Positions 36,500-44,377 of a stretch of DNA of 64,000 nt are shown here, piece by piece. How positions within the stretch are numbered: position 1 is the stretch's first letter; every line of letters begins with the position of its first letter. Source of the stretch: an uncultured Mycoplasmatota bacterium (GTDB taxonomy: Bacteria; Bacillota_I; Bacilli_A; RF39; UBA660); contig URCH01000002.1 in NCBI GenBank assembly GCA_900546275.1, positions 1 to 64,000 on the forward strand, given 5' to 3'. The notes under the pieces are model-generated. The model searched no databases. It had not been told where the DNA came from and saw only the letters and a program-made list of their open reading frames with translations. A program made the translations under genes and the position numbers.

Positions 36500-36595
36500 T
36501 TCCTCCTTTTGTTATTTCCTCCGATCACTTCTAATTTACACCACCTATAAAGGCACTAGGCATAAAAATCCATGTCGTGTGTATTAAAAAAGCCA
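36500..36595 (-). promoter_or_regulatory. Candidate structured leader of rpsB
   Basis: About 95 nt of untranslated RNA lie between the promoter and rpsB. It contains CCTAGTGCC, TATAGGTGGTG and a CCTA/TAGG pairing near 36540-36562, plus a GGC...GCC outer pair. This length and GC content, high against the AT-rich background, suggest a regulatory fold for S2. No family recognised. Confidence 0.35.
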
Positions 36596-36600
36596 AAACC

Positions 36601-36628
36601 ATTATATCATAATTATATGTTTTTTCAA
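36601..36628 (-). promoter_or_regulatory. rpsB-tsf promoter
   Basis: Minus strand TTGAAA, 16-base spacer, TATAAT. Confidence 0.7.
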
Positions 36629-36652
36629 GACTTTTTAATATAAAAATTGTTT

Positions 36653-37093
36653 TTACTTATTTAATTTTTCTCTAACGATTTTATTCACTAATCCTAAATC
36701 AGCTTTTCCTTTTAATATTGGTGTTAATTTACCCATTATTTTTCCCATATCAGATACTGAAGAAGGTTTTAATTCATCAAATACATCATTTACAGTTTTG
36801 ATAATTTCTTCTTCACTTAATTGCTCAGGCATATATTTGTTAAGAAGTTCAATTTCTTTTTCTGTTTTTTCTACTAAATCTGTTCTTCCACCTTTTTCAA
36901 ATTCTTTAATTGATTCTTTTCTTGTTTTAATTTCCCTTGCAATAATAGTTATTACTTCATCATCATTAAGTTCATGTTTTACCTTAATTTCTTCTAGTTG
37001 AATTGCTCCTTTAACCATTCTTACAACATTAAGTAAATCTTTGTTTTGATTTTTCATAGCGTTTTTTAAATCGACTAATATTCTTTCTTTCAT
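36653..37093 (-). CDS. yqeY: GatB/YqeY domain protein
   Basis: 146 residues from the ATG at 37093 (AAAGGA upstream). The YqeY family resembles the tRNA-binding tail of GatB (LVDLKNAMKNQNKDLLNVVRM; MGKIMGKLTPILKGKADLGLVNKIV). It follows rpsU as in B. subtilis. Exact function unknown; amidotransferase or tRNA-linked role suspected. Confidence 0.92.
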   Translation of the reverse strand: MKERILVDLKNAMKNQNKDLLNVVRMVKGAIQLEEIKVKHELNDDEVITIIAREIKTRKESIKEFEKGGRTDLVEKTEKEIELLNKYMPEQLSEEEIIKTVNDVFDELKPSSVSDMGKIMGKLTPILKGKADLGLVNKIVREKLNK

Positions 37094-37108
37094 TTTAATT
37101 TCCTTTCT

Positions 37109-37133
37109 AAAAAAAGAACCCATAACGGCTCTA
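37109..37133 (-). terminator. Attenuator between rpsU and yqeY
   Basis: AGAGCC, loop, GGGTTCT followed by TTTTTTTAG on the minus strand. Expected to lower yqeY expression relative to rpsU. Confidence 0.7.
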
Positions 37134-37325
37134 GTTATACATTCTTTCTCTTCTACGACTATTTTTAATTCCTTCTTTTTTAGCTTTTCTTCTTTTAACT
37201 CCAGGTTTCATATAACCTTCGGTTCTTTCTTTAACTGTTTTTAGGAGGCCTTCTTTAGCATTTTTTTGTTTCATAGTACGTAGTGCACCATCAACATTTC
37301 CATTTCTTACAACTACTGTAGACAT
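37131..37325 (-). CDS. rpsU: 30S ribosomal protein S21 (bS21)
   Basis: 64 residues, basic, with a typical C-terminal Arg/Lys run (KRRKAKKEGIKNSRRRER). GGGAGGG precedes the ATG. Confidence 0.96.
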   Translation of the reverse strand: MSTVVVRNGNVDGALRTMKQKNAKEGLLKTVKERTEGYMKPGVKRRKAKKEGIKNSRRRERMYN

Positions 37326-37354
37326 TAGTATTCCCTCCCTTCTGTGACGCTAAT

Positions 37355-37383
37355 ATTATAACATTTGTTTTAATTTATTACAA
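37355..37383 (-). promoter_or_regulatory. rpsU-yqeY promoter
   Basis: Minus strand TTGTAA, 17-base spacer, TATAAT with TG extension (TGTTATAAT). Confidence 0.7.
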
Positions 37384-37495
37384 TAAAAAATTTAAAAAAA
37401 ATTAGGCTTTTACTGATATTTTTGAACTTTTTTTGTAAATTAATACAAATTTAAATTTTTTTAGGCTTTTTCTTTTAATATTTAATAATTTTAAT

Positions 37496-37532
37496 GAGTA
37501 TTTAAAAAGTTATCATTCAAGATAACTTTTTA
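37496..37532 (-). terminator. Terminator of the bacteriocin-type cluster
   Basis: AAAAAGTTATC, loop TTGAAT, GATAACTTTTT on the minus strand right after the last small peptide gene. The 110 bases between it and the rpsU promoter hold no gene that I can see. Confidence 0.8.
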
Positions 37533-37536
37533 TAAA

Positions 37537-37698
37537 TTACACACATTTTATATAATAGGTTCTGATAAAACTTCCAACTAATTTACCACCTTCAAATAAT
37601 ATTTGACCTATTGTCTGCAAAAGCGGTATTAAAAAAGGCAATAATAATATTAAAATTATAGTTATGATTATTTTTTTATTTTTTATTACACTGGACAT
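37537..37698 (-). CDS. Small membrane peptide C of the bacteriocin-type cluster
   Basis: 53 residues, too short for common gene callers. It starts at ATG 37698 inside the end of peptide B (13-base overlap) and has a strong membrane helix at about 9-30 (KIIIITI.. LLLPFLIPLL). The C-terminal FEGGKLVGSFIRTYYIKCV resembles the end of peptide B (FELGKSLGSAVRRIVG, then NICPV): shared F-E-x-G-K-x-x-G-S-x-x-R and a near-terminal Cys. No GG leader at the start. It could be a third bacteriocin component without leader or a small immunity peptide. No homolog recognised. Confidence 0.6.
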   Translation of the reverse strand: MSSVIKNKKIIITIILILLLPFLIPLLQTIGQILFEGGKLVGSFIRTYYIKCV

Positions 37699-37850
37699 AT
37701 ATTTTTACCAACTATTCTTCGTACAGCAGAACCTAAGCTTTTACCAAGTTCAAAAATAAAAGTAACACCTTTTGTAATAGATGAAATCAAAGTTCCTGAT
37801 ATTCCTCCTCCATCTATTAATAATAATTCTTGTTTATTTAATTTTAACAC
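37686..37850 (-). CDS. Bacteriocin-like peptide B with GG-type leader
   Basis: 54 residues from the GTG at 37850 (GGAGGGG upstream). N-terminal MLKLNKQELLLIDGG is a double-glycine leader of the type cut by C39 peptidases; the mature part starts GISGTLISSITKGVTFIFEL and ends in ICPV. It is hydrophobic/amphipathic like class II bacteriocins. It follows peptide A by 12 bases and precedes peptide C. Confidence 0.75.
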   Translation of the reverse strand: MLKLNKQELLLIDGGGISGTLISSITKGVTFIFELGKSLGSAVRRIVGKNICPV

Positions 37851-37862
37851 ATATACCCCTCC

Positions 37863-38003
37863 TTAATTACATTTTAGTGGTCTAACATAACCATCTATTA
37901 CACCTATTAAAAAGACAATTCCAGCACCTATTAAAAATCCAGCCCCTATACTAAAACCGCCTCCATTTACATTCATTAATTCGTTTTTATTTAATTTTAT
38001 CAT
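37863..38003 (-). CDS. Bacteriocin-like peptide A with GG-type leader
   Basis: 46 residues from ATG 38003, overlapping the accessory-gene stop by one base (TAATG). Leader MIKLNKNELMNVNGG is the twin of the peptide B leader. The mature part is Gly-rich and hydrophobic (GFSIGAGFLIGAGIVFLIGV) with GxxxG-type spacing seen in two-peptide class IIb bacteriocins, ending RPLKCN. Export and leader removal by the adjacent C39/ABC system is inferred. Confidence 0.78.
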   Translation of the reverse strand: MIKLNKNELMNVNGGGFSIGAGFLIGAGIVFLIGVIDGYVRPLKCN

Positions 38004-38443
38004 TACATCAACCCTTTCTTTAAAAAATTAAATATTTCTTTTAATAATGTTGTTTTTTCTAATTCAATATATATTTCTAATATATTGTTATCTATTTTAT
38101 ATTTATCTTCCAAATTAATATTAAGTATCATTTCATAATAATTTTTATTATCTATTATCATATACTCTTTACTTATTTCCTTTATTTCAAAATCATATTT
38201 TTTATTATCTATGTATAACCTATTTTTAATTTTATTGATCTTGTCTGGAGAAAGTTCTAAAACTATGTTATTTCCTTTTACTATGCCAATACATTTTTCA
38301 TATTTATTGTATGTAAAGAAAATTCCAAAAACAAATATAAATATAAGAAAAATAAGTAATATTGTGATCCATGAAATTATTTTTATTGGTACTTTTTTAA
38401 GCATAATAACACTTGAATTATTATATATATCTATATCATTCAT
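38003..38443 (-). CDS. Short HlyD-like bacteriocin export accessory protein
   Basis: 146 residues. N-terminal cytoplasmic segment, one membrane helix (about 23-46), and an extracytoplasmic part of about 100 residues with beta-strand pattern (KCIGIVKGNNIVLELSPDKI). Position between an ABC exporter and GG-leader peptides fits a membrane-fusion accessory (HlyD/LcnD type), but it is much shorter than the usual 350-450 residues and lacks the long coiled coil. AAGGACG precedes the ATG, overlapping the ABC stop. Confidence 0.65.
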   Translation of the reverse strand: MNDIDIYNNSSVIMLKKVPIKIISWITILLIFLIFIFVFGIFFTYNKYEKCIGIVKGNNIVLELSPDKINKIKNRLYIDNKKYDFEIKEISKEYMIIDNKNYYEMILNINLEDKYKIDNNILEIYIELEKTTLLKEIFNFLKKGLM

Positions 38444-39998
38444 TTTTAAACACGTCCTTAACTATTTCTCCATTTTTAAGTTCAATTACTCTATCATACA
38501 AATCCATATTATCAAGTCTATGTGAAATAACTATCATCATTTTATTTTCATACATTTTAAATAAATTTTTAAGTATTTTTCTTTCAAGATTTATATCCAT
38601 TTGACTTAAACCCTCATCTATTATTAAAACTTCAAAGTTTTTAAGTAAAGCACGAGCTAATATAATTCTTTGCCTTTGTCCACCTGATAAATTATACCCG
38701 TTTTCTTCTATAAGCATATTTAAACCTAAATCATTTAAAAATTCATCGATAAAGCATTTTTTAGAAATTTCTATTATTTGTTCATCTGTAATGTTCTTAT
38801 CTATTTTCAAATTATTGTAAATAGAATCTGTATATAAAATTTCATTTTGAGATATATAAGAAAAATTTTGTTTTATTACATCATCTTTATAATCATTTAT
38901 GTCATATCCATTAATAGTAATTTGATTTCTAGGTATTTCATAATACTTCATCAATAATTTAAATAAAGTACTTTTACCGCTTCCACTTTTACCTAAAATA
39001 AGTATTTTTTGTTTTTTTAGTTTTAGGTTAATGTTTTTTAATTGTTTTTCTTTATAATCATATGAATAAGATAAATTATTAAAAGATATTTCTTTTACTT
39101 TTAAATTATCTATGAAAGTTTGTTTTTTATTTTCGTTTTTAAATAGCTCTAAAATACGTCTTAATGAATTTTTTGCTTCTTTTATCTCTGAATTTAAATC
39201 TATTATGTTTTTTATTGGTTCTAAAAAATAATTTAATAAATTAACAAATACTAATAAATCGCCAAACGTCAAATTTCCTAATATAACCATTTCTGCGCCT
39301 ACATATATTATTATTAAATATCCCATGGCATTTACTAGATCTTTTAGTATTGAAATTATATTATTGTAATTATCGAATTTAAATATATTTTTTAAAAACT
39401 TAACATATTTTTTTTCGAACTTATCAATTATTTGTGCTTCATTTCCTACACTTTTTACAGTTTCAAAACCATTTATTGTTTCAATCATATATGACATTGT
39501 TTCAGATTTATTAACTTGAATTGTATTAATATTATTAGTTATTCTATTTTTTGAAAAAATCATTAATAATAAATATATGAATACTATAATCAATGAAATG
39601 AAAAATAATTTAGTATTTATAATATAAAATATTATGAAAGTTACTAAAGCAAGTGGTAAATCGATAAATAAGGAAAGTGATACTTTAGTTATCATGTTTC
39701 TAATAATAGATAAATCGTTTACTCTTGAAATTATATCACCAGTTGTTCTAGTATGATAATAGTTATAAGGAAGTGAAATTATTTTTTTATAAGTATCTAG
39801 TGTCAATAACAAATCAATTTTTTGATTTAAATATATTAATAATTTATTTCTAAAAAAATCACTTAAAATTTTAAATATATTTATAAATAGAAAAAATATA
39901 AATATAATTGTTAAATTATTATAGTTTATAGCATCTAATATATTTTTCATATAAAATGAGCTTATTACAGAAAACATTGTTATAAATATAGATAGCAT
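38436..39998 (-). CDS. ABC exporter half: transmembrane and ATPase domains of a split PCAT
   Basis: 520 residues. Six-helix exporter domain (1-about 285), then a complete ATPase: Walker A ILGKSGSGKSTL, signature LSGGQRQRIILARAL, Walker B EVLIIDEG and ISHRLDN switch. It lacks an N-terminal peptidase, which lies in the overlapping gene 39919-40494. The first residues MLSIFITMFSVISSFYMKN continue what would be the PCAT linker in the other frame. No ribosome-binding site precedes ATG 39998. Either a +1 frameshift broke one gene near 40008 or frameshifting joins them. Confidence 0.88.
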   Translation of the reverse strand: MLSIFITMFSVISSFYMKNILDAINYNNLTIIFIFFLFINIFKILSDFFRNKLLIYLNQKIDLLLTLDTYKKIISLPYNYYHTRTTGDIISRVNDLSIIRNMITKVSLSLFIDLPLALVTFIIFYIINTKLFFISLIIVFIYLLLMIFSKNRITNNINTIQVNKSETMSYMIETINGFETVKSVGNEAQIIDKFEKKYVKFLKNIFKFDNYNNIISILKDLVNAMGYLIIIYVGAEMVILGNLTFGDLLVFVNLLNYFLEPIKNIIDLNSEIKEAKNSLRRILELFKNENKKQTFIDNLKVKEISFNNLSYSYDYKEKQLKNINLKLKKQKILILGKSGSGKSTLFKLLMKYYEIPRNQITINGYDINDYKDDVIKQNFSYISQNEILYTDSIYNNLKIDKNITDEQIIEISKKCFIDEFLNDLGLNMLIEENGYNLSGGQRQRIILARALLKNFEVLIIDEGLSQMDINLERKILKNLFKMYENKMMIVISHRLDNMDLYDRVIELKNGEIVKDVFKNE

Positions 39999-40494
39999 TA
40001 TTAAATGCTTTGTGTAACCTTATAATTTTTAAAAGAAAATCTATGAAAGAAATGTTTTGAGTTAGTGGGAGTTTTTTTAAAGGATAAAGTGTTATTAAAA
40101 CACCAGACCACATTTTTTGAAATTCTGAAAAAGTAATTTTTTTAATACTACATGACGGATCTGCAATTATGATTTTTTTATTTTTAAAATCAATTTTATA
40201 AATTACAACAAAATGTTTGTATTTTCCATCAATAACTACATGAGCAATGCAAGGTAGAATTAGATTTTCTTTATTTAATTGTTCTAATGAAGTTTTAATG
40301 CCCTCTGCATTAAATCCTATACTTTTACAAGCCTCTATTATATGAAAAGCAGTTGTACCATTTTTATCAGTTTTAGTTAAATCTCTTATTTGATCAATTG
40401 GTAAGTTTCCCCCATAGAAATTAATTATCATTCCTAAGCATGCACAACCGCAGTCTTTTATATTATCTTGTTTTATAAAAGGATATTTTCTAAT
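39919..40494 (-). CDS. C39 double-glycine leader peptidase, N-terminal half of a split PCAT
   Basis: The peptidase reads KYPFIKQDNIKDCGCACLGM with catalytic Cys, then KYKHFVVIYKI with His, and ADPS with Asp: all three catalytic residues are present. A strong AGGAGGTG sits seven bases before an ATT codon at 40494, suggesting an ATT start (MRKYPF...); a TTG at 40530 with AAGGA upstream is the alternative and would add 12 residues. After about residue 157 the frame leaves the exporter sequence and ends in an unrelated tail (FNNAIYIYNN). It would cut the GG leaders of peptides A and B. Confidence 0.82.
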   Translation of the reverse strand: MRKYPFIKQDNIKDCGCACLGMIINFYGGNLPIDQIRDLTKTDKNGTTAFHIIEACKSIGFNAEGIKTSLEQLNKENLILPCIAHVVIDGKYKHFVVIYKIDFKNKKIIIADPSCSIKKITFSEFQKMWSGVLITLYPLKKLPLTQNISFIDFLLKIIRLHKAFNNAIYIYNNVFCNKLILYEKYIRCYKL

Positions 40495-40562
40495 ATTTTC
40501 ACCTCCTATAAATAAGATATCACATGTCAAATTATTTTCCTTTTTATTTCAAAAAAAAACAA

Positions 40563-41093
40563 CTATTTTTTTAAAATAATTATTTTTTTACTCCCATATT
40601 TTCTTTCTTTAAATATTTTTAGATTATTTGTATTTATTTTTTCTGTTTCATATTCACAAATTATAATTCCATTATCTTTTAATAAATTATTTTCTAATAT
40701 TATATTGATTGCTGGATTTATAAGATTTAATTTGTAAGGAGGATCTAAAAATATAACATCAAATGTTTTATTTTGATTACTAAATTCTTTAAGTGCATTT
40801 TTAAAATCTTTTTTTATTATAAAAGCATTTTCAATTGTATTAATATTTTTTTTAAGTATATTTATAATATTAATATTATTATCAACAAAATAACACTCTT
40901 TAGCACCACAACTTAATGCTTCTATTCCTAAAGAACCACTTCCTGCAAATAAATCCAAACAACTACTATCACTTATATAATCTTGTATCATTCCAAATAA
41001 TGATTCTTTCACCCTATCCATAGTAGGTCTTGTACCATCTATATCAAATCCAGTAATATATCTTCCTTTATATTTTCCACTTATTATTCTCAC
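40563..41093 (-). CDS. rsmD: 16S rRNA (guanine966-N2)-methyltransferase
   Basis: 176 residues from GTG 41093. MRIISGKYKGRYI N-terminus, DLFAGSGSLGIEALSCGAKE SAM motif and FLDPPY catalytic motif. In B. subtilis (ylbH) it follows ylbD-ylbE-ylbF and precedes coaD; here coaD is replaced by the bacteriocin cluster. Confidence 0.95.
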   Translation of the reverse strand: MRIISGKYKGRYITGFDIDGTRPTMDRVKESLFGMIQDYISDSSCLDLFAGSGSLGIEALSCGAKECYFVDNNINIINILKKNINTIENAFIIKKDFKNALKEFSNQNKTFDVIFLDPPYKLNLINPAINIILENNLLKDNGIIICEYETEKINTNNLKIFKERKYGSKKIIILKK

Positions 41094-41166
41094 ATTACCA
41101 CCAACAATATTTTATCACGTATAATACTGATTAGTAAATAAATTAGATTTAAGTAATTTAATTACT

Positions 41167-41388
41167 TTATTTTAGAGTTGATAGCACATTTTGAATCATT
41201 TCAATAGTTTTCAATGTTTCCCCAATTCGATCGGTAAATTTTAGTCTATAGTTGTGTTTAACTTCATCTTCAAAATTTTTAAAGGACTGAGGCGACCTAT
41301 TAAGTATTTTGTACCAAAAAGAGTTTTCTCTTAAATATTTTTGATAGTTAGGATTATTTTTTATTTTAAATTGAATTTCTAAAGTCAT
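41167..41388 (-). CDS. ylbE: YlbE-like protein
   Basis: 73 residues. The YLRENSFWYKILNRSPQSFK and FEDEVKHNYRLKFTDRI pattern matches YlbE (WYRKL.R.P..f..FEkEaK). Start overlaps the ylbD-like stop (TAATG). Function unknown; neighbour order supports the name. Confidence 0.78.
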   Translation of the reverse strand: MTLEIQFKIKNNPNYQKYLRENSFWYKILNRSPQSFKNFEDEVKHNYRLKFTDRIGETLKTIEMIQNVLSTLK

Positions 41389-41741
41389 TAATCCTCAAAA
41401 TGCTTATACATTGGTCTTGGTTTATATTCTTCTTTTTTTGTTTCTTTTGTACCAAAATCACCAAGTACACTTAAAACTCTTTGAACACTTTGAACTCCAT
41501 TTTGGATTGAATCAAGATCTAGCGATTTTAACCAAGTTAAAAAACCTGCTGTAGCAGTTGCTGTTGATGCGGCTTCTACAACTTTTTCTTTTGTTATATA
41601 ATCTTTCCATACATTTTCATCTTCACCATACATATCATATATTTCATAATATTTTTGCCAAGACATACTACCATCTTTAACATGTTTAATCAAAGAAGGA
41701 TTTTTTTTGACAAAGTTTTTAAATTCATCCTTTTTATTCAC
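41388..41741 (-). CDS. ylbD: YlbD-like (putative coat) protein
   Basis: 117 residues from GTG 41741 (AGGTGA upstream). DEFKNFVKKNPSLIKHVKDG, then SWQKYYEIYDMYGEDENVW matches the YlbD family (F..Fvk.hP.li..V..g..tWQ..yE.y...Ge). YlbD is annotated as a putative spore coat protein in Bacilli. Neighbours ylbE and rsmD confirm the block. Confidence 0.8.
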   Translation of the reverse strand: MNKKDEFKNFVKKNPSLIKHVKDGSMSWQKYYEIYDMYGEDENVWKDYITKEKVVEAASTATATAGFLTWLKSLDLDSIQNGVQSVQRVLSVLGDFGTKETKKEEYKPRPMYKHFED

Positions 41742-41793
41742 AACTATCACCTATATTAATATATGCCTATATTTTTAAATGTTAACCAAACAA

Positions 41794-41822
41794 GAAAAAA
41801 GATGATATTTTTCATATCACCT
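41794..41822 (-). terminator. parC terminator
   Basis: GGTGATAT, loop GAAAA, ATATCATC then TTTTTTC on the minus strand, directly at the parC stop. Confidence 0.9.
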
Positions 41823-44365
41823 TAATCTAATCCATTAATTTTAAAATCATCTAAAAAATCATCAATAGTCATCATTTTTTCATCTATTTTTTCTAATTCA
41901 ACAGGTTTAGATTCTCTTTTTTCATCTGACTTTTCGTCTGGTTCTATATTACTAAAATTTTGTTCTTCAAGTAAATTAGTTTCTACAAATATTTCATCAA
42001 TATTTTTCTTTGATATACTACTACCTGTAGAATATCTATCCATTATTGGAAATTCAGTATTTTTAATAGAAATAAAATCATCATTTACCTTTATTATTAA
42101 ATTTGTTTTGTTGCTTACAATGAAGGCGTTTAATATATAATATGGGTTAGTTTTAACATCCCTTATTATTTGAACACCTTTTCTAGCTCTAGACATAACT
42201 TCAAAATCACTTATTTTAACTCTTTTACCTGTATTTTTTTCTGTAATTACAGTTATATACTCGTCTAAATCATCAAATAAAGCAAAGCTAACTACTTCAT
42301 CATCTTTTAAACTAATAGCTTTAACACCAGCACCTTTAGTACCTATTGGCGCTACTTCGTCTAAATTAAATCTTAAACCATAACCATTTTTTGTTACTAC
42401 AAATATTTGATTTTTACTAGTAGCGCATGTATTAATTAACTTATCATCTTCTTTAAGTTTTATTGCAGTTAAAGGTTTATTATAACGTTGAACTTTAAAT
42501 TCATTTAATTTAGTTCTTTTTATCATTCCATTTTTTGTTACAAACGTAACATAAATATTATCTTCAAAATTGTATACTGGCATGCAAGAAATTACATTTT
42601 CATCTGGGTTAAGCTTTATAATGTTGCTTACATGTTTTCCTAATTCTTTCCACTTTAAATCTGGTATTTCATGTACAGGTATATATAAATAATTACCTAA
42701 ATCTGTAAATAAAAGTATAGTATCTAATGTATTCATTTTATATAAACCAAGCAAATAATCTCCATTTTTAAGTGCAGTTTCTCCATCTGCTTGTGAATAG
42801 CTTCTATTAGATACCCTTTTAATATATCCCTCTTTTGTTACTACTACTACAACCTCTTCTTTAGAAATCATTTTTGTTGTGTCTATTTTGATTTCCATTA
42901 TTTCATCTTTAATTTCAGTTTTTCTTGGGGTTGCATATTCTTTCTTTATAATTTTAAGTTCTTCTTTCATAACCGATTTTAACCTATTTTCATCAGTTAC
43001 TATCTCATTTAAAGTTTTAATAATTAACTGTAATTTTTTATTTTCTTGTTCCAAATCTAAAACATCTATATTAGTTAATCTATAAAGCTGTAAATCTAAT
43101 ATTGCTTTTGCCTGTTCTTCTGTAAAACCAAACTTATTCATTAAGTTAATACAAGCATCTTGTTTATTTTTGCTTGCTCTTATTGTAGCAATTACTTCAT
43201 CTAATATAGATAAAGCTTTTATTAAACCATCAACAATATGTAATCTTTTCTTAGCAACTTCTAAATCAAAATTAGTTCTTTTTAAAATAACTTCTTTTTG
43301 ATGTTTAATATATGCATCTAACATATCTACTAATCCAAGAGTCATAGGTCTTCTATTTACTATAGAAACCATATTATAACTATATGAAATCATTAAATCA
43401 GTATTTTTATATAAATAATTAAGAATTAATTCAGAATCTGCATCTTTTTTTAGATCAATAGCTATTTGAAGTCCATCTCTATCAGTTTCATCTCTAACTT
43501 CAGCGATTCCATCAACTTTCTTATCTATTCTAATTTCATCTATCTTTTTTACTAATAAAGCTTTATTAACATCAAATGGTATTTCTGAAATTATAATTTG
43601 TTCTTTACCTTTGTTTTTTACAATCTCTAACTTAGATTTTACTATTACCTTTCCTCTACCTGTAGTAAAAGCATCTATTATTCCATTTTTTCCTTCTACT
43701 ATTGCACCTGTTGGAAAATCTGGACCCTTAACTATATCAAAAATTGTTTCCGCATGGCAATTTGGATTTTCTATTCTTTTAATAGTTGCATCAATTATTT
43801 CACCTAAATTGTGGGGTGGAATATTAGTTGCATATCCAGCACTTATTCCTGTTGCACCATTTACAAGCAAATTAGGGAATTTGGCTGGTAAAACAGTTGG
43901 TTCCAATAAAGTATCATCATAGTTAGGTGCCCAACTGATTGTATTTTTATCTATGTCTTTTAAAAGTTCATTACTTATTTTAGCTAAACGTGCTTCTGTA
44001 TAACGCATTGCAGCAGGTCCATCGCCATCCATAGAACCATTGTTACCATGCATATCAATAGTCATCAAATTCTGTTTCCACCATTGACTCATTCTAACCA
44101 TGGCTTCATATATACTTGAGTCTCCATGTGGATGATATTGTCCCATTACGTTTCCTACAGTTTTTGCGGATTTTTTATATGGCTTATCATATGTATTTCT
44201 ATCCCTATACATAGCATATAAGATTCTTCTTTGAACTGGTTTTAATCCATCTCTTACATCAGGAAGAGCTCTATCTTGAATTATTGCTTTTGAATATCTT
44301 CCAAATCTCTCTCCCATTATTTCTTCTAATGAATAATCATATATTCTTTTAATTACATCTTGCAT
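41822..44365 (-). CDS. parC: DNA topoisomerase IV subunit A
   Basis: 847 residues from ATG 44365 (AAGGTG upstream). Breakage-reunion domain with AMRYTEARL (catalytic Tyr) and quinolone region HPHGDSSIYEAM (Ser and Glu kept, wild-type-like). The C-terminal beta-pinwheel lacks a canonical GyrA box (only QADGETALKNGD-like and GAGVKA turns), and the gene follows parE, so ParC rather than GyrA. Acidic tail at the end. Confidence 0.93.
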   Translation of the reverse strand: MQDVIKRIYDYSLEEIMGERFGRYSKAIIQDRALPDVRDGLKPVQRRILYAMYRDRNTYDKPYKKSAKTVGNVMGQYHPHGDSSIYEAMVRMSQWWKQNLMTIDMHGNNGSMDGDGPAAMRYTEARLAKISNELLKDIDKNTISWAPNYDDTLLEPTVLPAKFPNLLVNGATGISAGYATNIPPHNLGEIIDATIKRIENPNCHAETIFDIVKGPDFPTGAIVEGKNGIIDAFTTGRGKVIVKSKLEIVKNKGKEQIIISEIPFDVNKALLVKKIDEIRIDKKVDGIAEVRDETDRDGLQIAIDLKKDADSELILNYLYKNTDLMISYSYNMVSIVNRRPMTLGLVDMLDAYIKHQKEVILKRTNFDLEVAKKRLHIVDGLIKALSILDEVIATIRASKNKQDACINLMNKFGFTEEQAKAILDLQLYRLTNIDVLDLEQENKKLQLIIKTLNEIVTDENRLKSVMKEELKIIKKEYATPRKTEIKDEIMEIKIDTTKMISKEEVVVVVTKEGYIKRVSNRSYSQADGETALKNGDYLLGLYKMNTLDTILLFTDLGNYLYIPVHEIPDLKWKELGKHVSNIIKLNPDENVISCMPVYNFEDNIYVTFVTKNGMIKRTKLNEFKVQRYNKPLTAIKLKEDDKLINTCATSKNQIFVVTKNGYGLRFNLDEVAPIGTKGAGVKAISLKDDEVVSFALFDDLDEYITVITEKNTGKRVKISDFEVMSRARKGVQIIRDVKTNPYYILNAFIVSNKTNLIIKVNDDFISIKNTEFPIMDRYSTGSSISKKNIDEIFVETNLLEEQNFSNIEPDEKSDEKRESKPVELEKIDEKMMTIDDFLDDFKINGLD

Positions 44366-44377
44366 TAATATCACACC

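Noticed and set aside
40501..40530. TTGACA at 40525-40530 as a promoter of the bacteriocin cluster
   Set aside because: No -10 hexamer at the proper distance (the expected place is taken by AGGAGG); the promoter of the cluster remains unlocated and it may be read from rsmD.
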